From contig CP001673.1 of NCBI GenBank assembly GCA_000023725.1, positions 1,126,342 to 1,190,341 on the forward strand: 64,000 nucleotides of DNA, given 5' to 3'. Shown here one piece after another: positions 1-7,906 of the stretch. The stretch comes from Flavobacteriaceae bacterium 3519-10. Its GTDB lineage: Bacteria > Bacteroidota > Bacteroidia > Flavobacteriales > Weeksellaceae. The stretch's first letter is position 1. Each line of letters begins with the position of its first letter. Made by a program: the position numbers and the translations under genes. The notes under the pieces are model-generated. The model saw only the letters and a program-made list of their open reading frames with translations. It was not told the origin of the DNA and ran no database searches.

Positions 1-1134
1 CACGGATCGCCTTTTATCGGCAAGAAAATTCTTGAAGTTTTAATTAAAAACGGCGCACGAATGGCCCGAGCCGGCGAGTTTACGATGCGCGCTTTTATGA
101 ACGGCCGCATCGATCTTTCGCAGGCAGAATCTATTGCTGACCTGATCGCTTCAGAAAATGAGGCGTCGCGAAAAGTGGCGCTGAACCAGTTGAAAGGCGG
201 AATTACCAACGAAATTTCTATCCTTCGCACCGATTTGCTGAACTTTGTTTCCTTAATAGAACTTGAACTCGATTTTGCTGAAGAGGATGTAGAGTTTGCC
301 GACCGCGACGCGTTGGTGCAGCTTTTACGTAAAATAGAAGAAAAACTCATTTCACTTATTGACAGTTTCGAATACGGAAACGCCATTAAAAACGGAGTAG
401 GGGTGGCGATCATTGGAAAGCCGAATGCTGGGAAATCTACGCTGCTCAACGCGCTGTTAAAAGAAGAGCGCGCGATTGTGAGTGATATTGCCGGCACAAC
501 CCGCGACACTATTGAGGAAATGCTTCATATCAAAGGCAATGCTTTCCGACTGATTGATACCGCGGGTTTGCGCGAAACATCCGATGAGATCGAGAAAATT
601 GGCGTAGCAAAAGCGCGCGAAAAAGTGGCCACTGCCGAAATTTTAGTCTATCTGATCGACAGCACCGAAACCGATATATCGGAGGATGTGGAACTGATCC
701 GCGATCTGGCGCGCTACGATTTATCTTTAATTGTGCTGCTGACAAAGACTGACCTACCTAAAAGCGCCTTACAAAGTGAAGAGATCCGTAACAGCTTACC
801 TGTCCTGGATTTCAAGGACTTTCATCTCATTCCGGTGTCCGCAAAGCAGAACTCAAACCTTGATGAACTTAAAGAAGCATTTACAGGCTATGTGGATGAC
901 CTAAATAGCGGCGAAAACAACGTGGTGATCACCAACCAGCGCCATTTCGAGGCGCTGCAGCACTCACTGCAGGCCGTTCATGCTGTGCACGAAGCAGTAA
1001 GTTCCAGGATTACCACCGAGCTGCTGGCGTACGAGCTCCGCAACGCTTTGGAATACCTCGGCGAAATATCGGGGGAATTTACCAATGACGAAGTCTTAGG
1101 TAATATTTTTTCGAAGTTTTGTATCGGAAAGTAG
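1..1134 (+). CDS. mnmE: tRNA modification GTPase MnmE (TrmE), 5' end outside window
   Basis: MnmE with MnmG installs the (carboxymethyl)aminomethyl group on U34 of certain tRNAs, using GTP and a formyl-THF-derived carbon. The frame is already open at base 1, reading HGSPFIGKKILE, a conserved MnmE N-domain stretch, so the Met codon at base 61 is internal and roughly 80-90 residues lie upstream of the window. The central G domain has a P-loop (GKPNAGKSTLLN), the switch region DIAGTTRDTIEE, a DTAGLRET G3 motif and the TKTDLP G4 motif. The protein ends in FCIGK, the C-terminal CxGK motif whose Cys is needed for modification. Nothing suggests it is broken. Family assignment is secure. Confidence 0.97.
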   Translation, partial: HGSPFIGKKILEVLIKNGARMARAGEFTMRAFMNGRIDLSQAESIADLIASENEASRKVALNQLKGGITNEISILRTDLLNFVSLIELELDFAEEDVEFADRDALVQLLRKIEEKLISLIDSFEYGNAIKNGVGVAIIGKPNAGKSTLLNALLKEERAIVSDIAGTTRDTIEEMLHIKGNAFRLIDTAGLRETSDEIEKIGVAKAREKVATAEILVYLIDSTETDISEDVELIRDLARYDLSLIVLLTKTDLPKSALQSEEIRNSLPVLDFKDFHLIPVSAKQNSNLDELKEAFTGYVDDLNSGENNVVITNQRHFEALQHSLQAVHAVHEAVSSRITTELLAYELRNALEYLGEISGEFTNDEVLGNIFSKFCIGK

Positions 1135-1233
1135 CTTGATCTAAAGCGACTTCCACATCCGTATGAAATTAAAGACCCCCACAAGTGGTCCGGAAATTGA
1201 CCTGTGGATGCGTAACAATGGTATCTCCAATAA

Positions 1234-1803
1234 ATGCATGAAACTTTAAAAAGCTTTATTCTGGCCCGTTCGTCACCAGATGAGCGGGCGCTCGCACAAA
1301 TTCTTTCGTGTTTCAGTTCCGTTAAGACCAAGCGTAACCAGATTCTTACGGGCCGTGATGAAGTTTGCCGGCATTATTACTTTATAAACAGCGGGAGTAT
1401 GCGAATCTTTACCACGGATAAAAACGGGAATGAAAGATCCCGATATTTTGCATTTGAGGGCAATTTTGTTACTGCACTTCCAAGTTTCATAGACCAGCTG
1501 CCGGCAGACGAATACCTGCAGAGCATTGAGCCGTCTGAACTTCTATGTATCACGCGTTCTGATTTTTACAGTTTGGTGGAGAATGTGCCCGCATTTGCTA
1601 AAATCTATACCGAAATTCTGGAACTGGGATTTATAGCAGCCCAAAAAAGAATTTATGGATTTCAGAGTTTTAATGCGCTCGAAAAGGTGAGATGGATTAT
1701 CCGACACCAGCCGCAGGTGCTTTTACGGCTGTCCAACAAAATGGCAGCTACTTATCTTGGCATATCGCCTTCCACATTAAGCAGGATAAAACCACGGTTA
1801 TAG
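1234..1803 (+). CDS. Crp/Fnr-family transcriptional regulator
   Basis: This 189-residue protein has the Crp/Fnr layout: an N-terminal cyclic-nucleotide-binding-like beta-barrel (about residues 20-115, with the YYFINSGSMRIF strand-turn typical of Bacteroidota members) and a C-terminal helix-turn-helix ending in LSNKMAATYLGISPSTLSRIK. It lacks the Fnr cysteine cluster, so an iron-sulphur oxygen sensor is unlikely and no ligand can be assigned. It lies about 100 bp after mnmE and 63 bp before a haem-binding-like secreted protein on the same strand, which makes the downstream genes plausible targets. The C terminus is short after the recognition helix, which is common in this subfamily. The family is clear but the specific role is unknown. 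Confidence 0.88.
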   Translation: MHETLKSFILARSSPDERALAQILSCFSSVKTKRNQILTGRDEVCRHYYFINSGSMRIFTTDKNGNERSRYFAFEGNFVTALPSFIDQLPADEYLQSIEPSELLCITRSDFYSLVENVPAFAKIYTEILELGFIAAQKRIYGFQSFNALEKVRWIIRHQPQVLLRLSNKMAATYLGISPSTLSRIKPRL

Positions 1804-1866
1804 AAAACGTTGACTTAGAGCAACTTTTTGCGGTTACCGACGCATTACCTTTGCTGAAATCTAAGT

Positions 1867-2388
1867 ATGAAACCGATCTTACTCATTCTGATCCTGCTGT
1901 CAACGCTGGCATCAGCACAAAACACCATTCAGCCTGAACCGGTCCCGCAGCTGTCTTTTGTCAGGTCTGCAGACCAGCTGACTTTGGAAGCGGCATTGGA
2001 ACTTGCAAAAAGAAGTTCTGAAAAAGCAAGAAGTTTTGATCGTGAAGTATCCGTCGCAGTTCTGGATGCCTCGGGTACAGTGGTCTTGCTGCTCCGTGGT
2101 GACGGCGTTGGGCCTCATAATACCGAAGCGGCACGGCGAAAGGCATACACTGCACTTTCAACTAAGACCGCGACACTTTCGCTTCTCAGGACATCCGCTG
2201 CAAATCCCGACACGCATAACCTCAATACGCTTCCCGAGTTGCTGCTGCTCAGTGGCGGAGCCCCCATCTGGTATCGCGGAAATGTGATAGGCGGCATTGG
2301 GGTCGCCGGTGGCGGCAGTGCGGAAAATGATGATGTCATCGCGCGTGCAGCCGCAATACCTGAACAAGGAATTTTAACTTCCAAATAA
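1867..2388 (+). CDS. Secreted GlcG/HbpS-family haem-binding-like protein
   Basis: This 173-residue protein has a signal peptide (MKPILLILILLSTLASAQ) followed by a GlcG/HbpS (DUF336) domain. Recognisable family features are an N-terminal LTLEAALELAKRSSEKA helix, the VAVLDASGTVVLLLRGD strand pair and the C-terminal glycine-rich VIGGIGVAGGGSAENDDVIARAA. HbpS relatives bind haem or small ligands, and this one would act in the periplasm. It sits between a Crp/Fnr regulator and the hydroxyisourate hydrolase gene 16 bp downstream, so the two secreted proteins probably share a transcript. The actual ligand cannot be read from sequence. Confidence 0.85.
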   Translation: MKPILLILILLSTLASAQNTIQPEPVPQLSFVRSADQLTLEAALELAKRSSEKARSFDREVSVAVLDASGTVVLLLRGDGVGPHNTEAARRKAYTALSTKTATLSLLRTSAANPDTHNLNTLPELLLLSGGAPIWYRGNVIGGIGVAGGGSAENDDVIARAAAIPEQGILTSK

Positions 2389-2404
2389 TCTTAAAATAAT
2401 CAAT

Positions 2405-2803
2405 ATGAAAAAAATGTTTTTTACTGCCTTTTTCGCAGTTCTGTCTGTCTGCGCTTTCGGCCAGACAAACACTTACCAGTTGTCCAGCCACATTCTTGAT
2501 GTGTCTGAAGGAAAACCTGCCAGCGGCGTAAACATCCGGCTGGAACTTTACAGCAGTGGGGTATGGTCTTTAGTTGATGAGAAAACAACCGATAAAAACG
2601 GCAGAATCACCGATTTTTTACCCGGTAACAAATCCACAGGTATCTACAAACTTACGTATCTCGTCAGCGATTACTTTAAAAGGACAAATAAAGAAACTTT
2701 CTACCCTTTTATAGAAGTTGTATTCCAGATCAAAGATGATCAGCATTATCACGTACCCATTACGCTTTCCGCTTACGGATATTCGACCTACCGAGGAAAT
2801 TAG
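2405..2803 (+). CDS. uraH: Periplasmic 5-hydroxyisourate hydrolase (transthyretin-like)
   Basis: The 132-residue product matches the transthyretin-related hydrolase that opens 5-hydroxyisourate to OHCU in urate breakdown. It begins with a signal peptide (MKKMFFTAFFAVLSVCAFG), so this copy acts outside the cytoplasm. The mature part starts with the catalytic-His strand SSHILDVSEGKPASGV, then TTDKNGRI with the active-site Arg, and QHYHVPITLSAYGYSTYRG with the second His. The family signature YRGS at the C terminus is YRGN here, a conservative end change. Length is normal for the family. The gene follows the HbpS-like gene by 16 bp. No other uric-acid genes lie in the window, so the physiological context remains open. 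Confidence 0.88.
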   Translation: MKKMFFTAFFAVLSVCAFGQTNTYQLSSHILDVSEGKPASGVNIRLELYSSGVWSLVDEKTTDKNGRITDFLPGNKSTGIYKLTYLVSDYFKRTNKETFYPFIEVVFQIKDDQHYHVPITLSAYGYSTYRGN

Positions 2804-2880
2804 AATTGATGCAAAACAGGTATTGTGACGTGACGCTACCCATTCACAAAAATGTACAACTTAAAATAAAAAAAATAATC

Positions 2881-3651
2881 ATGGTAAAAATTTTCAATCT
2901 GATCGCAATTGCAGCCCTGCTCTCGGGGTGTAAAGCGGGTGATGCAGCTCATGAAGCGGTAGAGAGGGAACTTCGGGGGTCCTGGGAAATAACTGATCTT
3001 CGGGGTAATAAACCCAAAACCATTAAACCTGTACGGATAGAATTTTCCGAAGACAACAGGGTAAACGGGTTTTTAGGCTGCAACACGGTGCGGGGAACCT
3101 ATATGGCAGACATCAAACACCAGCGGATTAAGCTGAATGGTCTTGCGACTACAAGGATGACCTGCCCGGATCAGAATTTTGAAAATGAAATGACCAAAGC
3201 TCTCGAAGACGCAGCAAACTTCACTTTTGAAGACGGAAAACTGGTGCTAAGCGGAGATGACCGGTCTCCTTTGGCCACGTTTAAAAAAATCAGCCATCCT
3301 GAAGTAACAAACAAATACTGGAAAGTAGTTCAGCTGGATGGTAAGGCGGTTACCATGGAGGCATCGCAGCGGCAGGAACAGTATTTTATACTCCGCAGTG
3401 ACGGAACTGTTAACGGATTTGCCGGCTGCAATAACTTCACAGGTGCTTACCAGATTAACGATGGAAACAGAATCCGTTTTAATGAGAACATGGCAGCGAC
3501 AATGAGAGCCTGCCCCAACCTTGGCTTCAATGAGCGTGGATTTCTAGAAGTTTTCCGGCTTGCAGACCGCTATACCGTCAGCGGTGATACCTTACAGCTT
3601 ATTGTTGGAAAACGGATGCCTCTCGCTGTTTTCGAAGCGGTATATTTCTAA
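2881..3651 (+). CDS. META-domain lipoprotein (two HslJ-like domains)
   Basis: The chosen ATG gives a 256-residue protein whose first residues form a lipoprotein signal peptide with lipobox LLSGC. An upstream in-frame Met at 2806 would put 25 charged residues before the signal and is less likely. Two META/HslJ-like domains follow, at about residues 28-135 and 140-250. Each has the pattern W-x-(10-15)-V followed by NGF-GCN and a later CP (VNGFLGCNTVRGTY and VNGFAGCNNFTGAY). META proteins in E. coli (HslJ) are heat-inducible outer-membrane lipoproteins linked to novobiocin resistance; the biochemical role is not known. The duplicated domain is common in Bacteroidota. Confidence 0.87.
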   Translation: MVKIFNLIAIAALLSGCKAGDAAHEAVERELRGSWEITDLRGNKPKTIKPVRIEFSEDNRVNGFLGCNTVRGTYMADIKHQRIKLNGLATTRMTCPDQNFENEMTKALEDAANFTFEDGKLVLSGDDRSPLATFKKISHPEVTNKYWKVVQLDGKAVTMEASQRQEQYFILRSDGTVNGFAGCNNFTGAYQINDGNRIRFNENMAATMRACPNLGFNERGFLEVFRLADRYTVSGDTLQLIVGKRMPLAVFEAVYF

Positions 3652-3943
3652 GGTCATGCGCGCACTCTAACGGCGCCTGAGCTAGCATAGTAAAAGGGCA
3701 GGCCACGCGGAGCTTTGCGTTCCGTTTAAGTCTTAGTGCCAATGGGCGTACATCTTAAGTATTGAACCATCGCGGGCAAGTTGAAAAAGTAACATTTGAT
3801 GCAATTGAGAAATCTAATCCACACTAAATGTATGATGCTAACCTTCCGGATTTCCGGGAGGTTATTGTTTTTCACAACGTATCACTGCCGGCGTATCCCT
3901 TAAGTGCGCGACAGTATGAAGGGTTGGCAGTAAAAGGATCGCT

Positions 3944-3990
3944 CTTTTTACCAAATGGTAAATTATACCGCCAGCCATTTGCTAACTTTG
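3944..3990 (+). promoter_or_regulatory. Operator plus promoter of the Crp-like gene
   Basis: CTTTTTACCAAATGGTAAAT at 3944-3963 contains the perfect 6-4-6 palindrome TTTACC-N4-GGTAAA (3947-3962). Twenty bases downstream is TAACTTTG (3983-3990), a perfect Bacteroidota -7 element. The palindrome therefore covers the -33 region. Transcription would start at about 3995, essentially at the ATG of the regulator (3996), so the mRNA would be leaderless or nearly so. The same 20 bp recur before the SDR gene at 4569. Confidence 0.7.
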
Positions 3991-3995
3991 GGGGA

Positions 3996-4562
3996 ATGGA
4001 AGCATTCACAGACTATATTTTGCAATTCGGCAACCTGAACAGACAGCAGATTGATCTTATTGTTGGTAAAGCGAAAGAAACAGAACTTCGCAAAGACAGT
4101 TATTTTTCTGAAGCCGGTAAAATTCCGCGTCAGGTGGGTTTTGTGCTCGAAGGCGTTATGCGCGGCTGCTACTATAATAACAAAGGCGACGAAATTACGC
4201 GTTGCTTTATTTCTGAAAACAGTTTGGTGGTAGATTACGTGAACTTTGAAGCCCATACGGCCTCTTCCGAATATTTACAGGCCAGCACCGACTGTAATCT
4301 CGTTGTTTTTTCAAAAGCAGATTGGGAGGATCTTTCGCGTACCATCGTCGGGTGGGACCCCATCAAAAACAAAATGGTTCAGCAATGCCTCTACCAAAAA
4401 TCAAGGAAAGGCCCTGTAATTTCTCAGGACGCCACTACACGCTATCTGGAATTTCTCGAAAACTATCCGACGCTTGCGAACAGGGTAGCACTTTCTCATA
4501 TTGCGTCCTACCTTGGCGTTACACAGCAGTCGCTGAGCAGGATAAGAAAAAATATCAGTTAG
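3996..4562 (+). CDS. Crp/Fnr-family regulator, probable autoregulator
   Basis: Starting at the ATG at 3996 gives a 188-residue protein beginning MEAFTDYILQFGNLNRQQ, the usual N terminus of this Bacteroidota Crp/Fnr group. The longer frame from 3828 runs through the promoter and operator and is rejected. The nucleotide-binding fold (EAGKIPRQVGFVLEGVMRGC, then DEITRCF) is followed by a C-terminal HTH, ALSHIASYLGVTQQSLSRIRK. A TTTACC-N4-GGTAAA palindrome lies 34 bp upstream of the start, and an identical site precedes the adjacent SDR gene, so this protein is the natural candidate to bind both. No Fnr-type cysteine cluster is present and the effector is unknown. Confidence 0.88.
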   Translation: MEAFTDYILQFGNLNRQQIDLIVGKAKETELRKDSYFSEAGKIPRQVGFVLEGVMRGCYYNNKGDEITRCFISENSLVVDYVNFEAHTASSEYLQASTDCNLVVFSKADWEDLSRTIVGWDPIKNKMVQQCLYQKSRKGPVISQDATTRYLEFLENYPTLANRVALSHIASYLGVTQQSLSRIRKNIS

Positions 4563-4568
4563 AATCCG

Positions 4569-4616
4569 CTTTTTACCAAATGGTAAATGGCTACATTTTA
4601 TTTCGGACAATCTTTG
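4569..4616 (+). promoter_or_regulatory. Second copy of the TTTACC-N4-GGTAAA operator, SDR promoter
   Basis: The 20 bases at 4569-4588 are identical to those at 3944-3963, with the palindrome at 4572-4587. Twenty-one bases further is AATCTTTG (4609-4616), one base from the TAnnTTTG -7 consensus. Spacing from palindrome to -7 element is 20 bp in the first promoter and 21 bp here, which argues for a functional operator over the -33 region. The SDR start codon follows at 4644. Confidence 0.68.
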
Positions 4617-4643
4617 CGGTATTAATTTTAAAACAAAGAAAAA

Positions 4644-5381
4644 ATGAAGTCCGTATTGATCACCGGTGCCAACAAAGGCATTGGCTTTGAAACAGCCCGC
4701 CAACTACTGCAAAAAGGTTTTTACGTGTATCTCGGAAGCCGGGATGTCGAAAATGGTATCAAAGCCGTTCAAAAACTTAAGGCCGAAAACCTCGCTCATG
4801 TTGAAGTTATTCAAATGGACGTCACCGACCCTGCTTCTGTAAACAGCGCCCGACTCGAAATCGGTAAAAAAACCAGTTGTCTGGACGTCCTGATCAACAA
4901 TGCAGGTATCAACGGCGGCGCACCTTATACCGCTCTTGAGGCAAGCAAAGAGCAGTTTATGGCTGCATTTAATACCAATGTATTTGGCGTGGCAAGTGTT
5001 ACCCAGTCGTTTATGGGTTTATTGCGCAAATCTCCTGCACCCAGAATTGTGAATGTAAGCACAAGCGTCGGCTCACTCACCCTGCAAAGCGACCCTACGT
5101 GGATGGGTTACGACTTTGCGAAATATGCGGTTTACGGTTCATCAAAAGCAGCCTTGAATATGCTTACCGTCCATTTGGCTTACGAACTTCGCGACACTCC
5201 GTTCAAAGTTAATGCAGTTTGTCCCGGTTATACAAAAACCGATTTTACAGGCGGCAACGGAGGCGAAGTGGAAGAAGCCGCAAAACGCATTGTAAAATAT
5301 GCAATGTTGAACCCGGATGGTGTAACAGGCGCCTTTATCAGTGAAGAAACCAACCCTGCAACTGGCAGTATTCCGTGGTGA
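4644..5381 (+). CDS. Short-chain dehydrogenase/reductase (SDR)
   Basis: This 245-residue classical SDR has the nucleotide-binding motif TGANKGIG near the N terminus, NNAG at about residue 90, the catalytic Ser in NVSTSVGSL, and the YGSSKAA (Tyr-x3-Lys) active site, followed by PGYTKTDF. It would reduce or oxidise a carbonyl or alcohol with NAD(P)(H) in the cytoplasm; carbonyl-reductase-like members have the same beginning. The gene is 81 bp after a Crp-like regulator and shares its operator, so regulation by that protein is likely. A strong hairpin terminator follows at 5444. Substrate cannot be predicted. Confidence 0.9.
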   Translation: MKSVLITGANKGIGFETARQLLQKGFYVYLGSRDVENGIKAVQKLKAENLAHVEVIQMDVTDPASVNSARLEIGKKTSCLDVLINNAGINGGAPYTALEASKEQFMAAFNTNVFGVASVTQSFMGLLRKSPAPRIVNVSTSVGSLTLQSDPTWMGYDFAKYAVYGSSKAALNMLTVHLAYELRDTPFKVNAVCPGYTKTDFTGGNGGEVEEAAKRIVKYAMLNPDGVTGAFISEETNPATGSIPW

Positions 5382-5443
5382 TATCCTGTTTCATGCAGGA
5401 AACGGAGTTCATATATGAAATGAATACGTGACAATTGTACAGT

Positions 5444-5470
5444 AACCTCTTCCTTTGAAGAGGTTTTTTA
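5444..5470 (+). terminator. Rho-independent terminator after SDR gene
   Basis: AACCTCTTC (5444-5452) and GAAGAGGTT (5457-5465) form a perfect 9-bp stem with a CTTT loop, directly followed by a T run. It ends the regulator-SDR unit before the iron-type TonB receptor. Confidence 0.85.
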
Positions 5471-5636
5471 TTGTTTTGTAAAGAGTGACAATGCAGTTCA
5501 ATTCGGGTTTAACTGAGAAATCTTTCGGAGTACGTGGCTCAACGGGCCATGCCATAACACACGTTAACTGTCGTAATTTTTTATGCTAAATGTGCGTCCG
5601 GAGCAGGAGACCATTAGTGCAATTTTCAGATTATTG

Positions 5637-5702
5637 TTTAGAATTGTTCCAAATAGTGAATTTAATTTCTACATTTGCATCACTATTTAAAACTATTCTA
5701 AA
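5637..5702 (+). promoter_or_regulatory. Iron-type promoter with two Fur-like palindromes
   Basis: Site 1 is TTTAGAA-TTG-TTCCAAA (5637-5653) and site 2 is TTTAAAA-CTA-TTCTAAA (5686-5702). Each is a 7-3-7 palindrome with one mismatch. Between them lies TACATTTG (5670-5677), a perfect -7 element, with a TTG at 5644 as possible -33. One palindrome covers the -33 element and the other the transcription start, an arrangement expected for a repressor. The two sites also form a larger inverted repeat (19 of 22 bases). A Fur-type repressor is inferred from the downstream siderophore-type receptor; the protein itself is not in the window. Confidence 0.65.
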
Positions 5703-5707
5703 TAAGC

Positions 5708-7846
5708 ATGAGAAGAAAACTATTGCCAGTTGCCCTCATTATGGGCGTTACGACATTTCACGCACAAAGCGCGGATACTTTAAAGACTGAAGATATCACT
5801 GAGGTGATTATCAATCAAACTAAAAAGTACAAAAACGAAAATGCTTTCGCAGTATCAAAACTGCCCCTAAAGGATATTGAAAACCCGCAGGTTTATAACA
5901 GTATTCCAAAGGCCGTCTTAAAAGACCAGGTTTCCACGAATTTTAAAAGCGTACTGACCAATGCCACCGGCATCACCCGTCTTTGGGAGAGCACCTCCCG
6001 TGGCGGTGACGGTGCAGAGTATTATACGATGCGTGGATTTTCTACCCAGTCGAGATTGGTGAACGGCATGGCAAGTTTTAATAACGGCGGGCTCGATCCT
6101 GCTAATATCGAGAATATCGATGTCATCAAAGGGCCGGCGGGAACGCTGTATGGCGGATCGCTGGTTTCGTATGGCGGCCTCGTAAATATCCAGACTAAAA
6201 AGCCGTACGATCATTTAGGCGGAGAAGTTAATTACATAACCGGCACCAATGATCTCCACAGGCTTACACTTGATGTTAATGCGCCTGCTTCGGAGAAACT
6301 TTCACTCAGGCTGAACACTGCTCTGCATTCGGAACATTCGTTTCAGGACAGGGGTTTCAACCGCTCATTTTTCCTGGCGCCTTCGCTGAAGTATGCACCG
6401 AACGAACGGCTGACTTTTCTGGTGAATACCGAATTCAAAAATAATGAAGCAGCCAATGCGCCGATGATTTTCCTCAGCCGGTATGCGCCGCTTTCATTCA
6501 GCAGTATTGATCTGTTTGAGGCTAATTATCTGAAATCGTACACAAGCAGTGAACTCACGACCACCAACCCGAGTTTCAGCATCCAGGGCCAGATGATCTA
6601 TAAGATTTCACCCCAGTGGACGTCCCAAACGCAGGTGTCAACAAGTTCAAGCAAGGCGATGGGATACTATCAATACCTTTGGGACGATTCGAACGGAGAC
6701 ACTTTTACCCGTTATCTGTCTAAAAGCGACAGCAAAACCCTTGCATCAGGGATCCAGCAAAACTTCATCGGCGATTTTAAGATCGGCAACATGAGAAACC
6801 GTCTGGTTGTGGGATTTGATTATCTCAATACCCAGGTCATTGCCAACGATACCGGATGGACTACCTTAGGTGTGGTGTCTTTAGTGAACCAAACCGATAC
6901 CGGTATCCTCACCAAATCGGCCGCTGATCAGGCGGTGGGAGCTTTGGATGTGGTGCCGGAAGCCTCGGCAGAAACCAACATCAAAAGTGCATATTTCTCT
7001 AACGTCCTGAACATTCTTCCCAATTTATCGGCCATGGTCAGCCTCCGGATAGATAACTTCAGCGGCAAGCCCAATCAGTGGGCAGAGCAGGAAATCGAAA
7101 ATCAGACTTCCTTTTCGCCTAAACTTGGAGTTGTTTATCAGCCTATTCTTAATAAACTGTCGCTGTTTGCCAATTATATGAACGGTTTTCAGTATCTCGC
7201 GCCTTCGCAGGTGTCGCTGCCGGGCTCTTCGGAAACACAGCTGATCATTTACGATCCTGAAAGGGCAAACCAGTGGGAGGTAGGCGCGAAGGCCAACATC
7301 ATAGCCAATAAACTTTCACTTACTGCAAGTTACTACGACATTACGGTGACCAATAAGATCGTGGCCAATCCCAGTTCTGACGGCGCTTTGCAGGGCGGTG
7401 AAGTTTTCAGTAAGGGCTATGAATTCAGTGCGGTCGGAACTCCGGTAGAAGGACTGAATTTAATTGCCGGGTTCAGCCGTAACAAAAGTGAGCTCATTAG
7501 CGGAGATGATACGTATAATGGTCTCAGACCCGAAGAAGCAGGCCCTGAAATCCTTGCGAATTTCTGGACGAATTATAAAGTGCAGCACGGTATCCTGAAA
7601 GATCTTACCGCAGGTTTCGGCTTCAATTACGCGGGCGAGCATAAAACCCTTAACCGCCACGTCATCGGCACCTTTACGCTGCCAAGTTACACGGTGATGA
7701 ATGCGATGGTGGGCTATTTCCCCGAAAAATACAGCATTGCTTTAAAACTTGACAATCTTGCCAACAAAAGATATTTTTCGGGGTGGAGCACGGTAACGCC
7801 TCAGAGACCCAGAACACTTTCTCTTTCATTAGGGTATCAGTTTTAG
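5708..7846 (+). CDS. TonB-dependent siderophore-type receptor
   Basis: The 712-residue protein is an outer-membrane ligand-gated porin. A signal peptide (to about FHAQS) is followed by a plug domain containing the family stretches STNFKSVLTNATGI, YYTMRGFSTQSRLVNG, IENIDVIKGPAGTLYGG and GGLVNIQTKKP, then a beta-barrel ending in the C-terminal aromatic SLGYQF. This plug pattern is that of FhuE/FoxA-like ferric siderophore receptors rather than SusC proteins, since no carboxypeptidase-like N-terminal domain is present. Two Fur-like palindromes bracket its promoter, and a PepSY membrane protein follows 60 bp downstream, a common partner in iron uptake. Iron-siderophore import is well supported but the ligand is unknown. 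Confidence 0.92.
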   Translation: MRRKLLPVALIMGVTTFHAQSADTLKTEDITEVIINQTKKYKNENAFAVSKLPLKDIENPQVYNSIPKAVLKDQVSTNFKSVLTNATGITRLWESTSRGGDGAEYYTMRGFSTQSRLVNGMASFNNGGLDPANIENIDVIKGPAGTLYGGSLVSYGGLVNIQTKKPYDHLGGEVNYITGTNDLHRLTLDVNAPASEKLSLRLNTALHSEHSFQDRGFNRSFFLAPSLKYAPNERLTFLVNTEFKNNEAANAPMIFLSRYAPLSFSSIDLFEANYLKSYTSSELTTTNPSFSIQGQMIYKISPQWTSQTQVSTSSSKAMGYYQYLWDDSNGDTFTRYLSKSDSKTLASGIQQNFIGDFKIGNMRNRLVVGFDYLNTQVIANDTGWTTLGVVSLVNQTDTGILTKSAADQAVGALDVVPEASAETNIKSAYFSNVLNILPNLSAMVSLRIDNFSGKPNQWAEQEIENQTSFSPKLGVVYQPILNKLSLFANYMNGFQYLAPSQVSLPGSSETQLIIYDPERANQWEVGAKANIIANKLSLTASYYDITVTNKIVANPSSDGALQGGEVFSKGYEFSAVGTPVEGLNLIAGFSRNKSELISGDDTYNGLRPEEAGPEILANFWTNYKVQHGILKDLTAGFGFNYAGEHKTLNRHVIGTFTLPSYTVMNAMVGYFPEKYSIALKLDNLANKRYFSGWSTVTPQRPRTLSLSLGYQF

Positions 7847-7906
7847 CAACATCAAATTATTTTAATCGATCGGAAGTCGGCGGTAGAAGGCTGATTTCCG
7901 GTTTTT

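Noticed and set aside
3828-3995. Longer N terminus for the Crp-like regulator
   Set aside because: It would translate through the palindrome and the -7 element and extends beyond the conserved family start.
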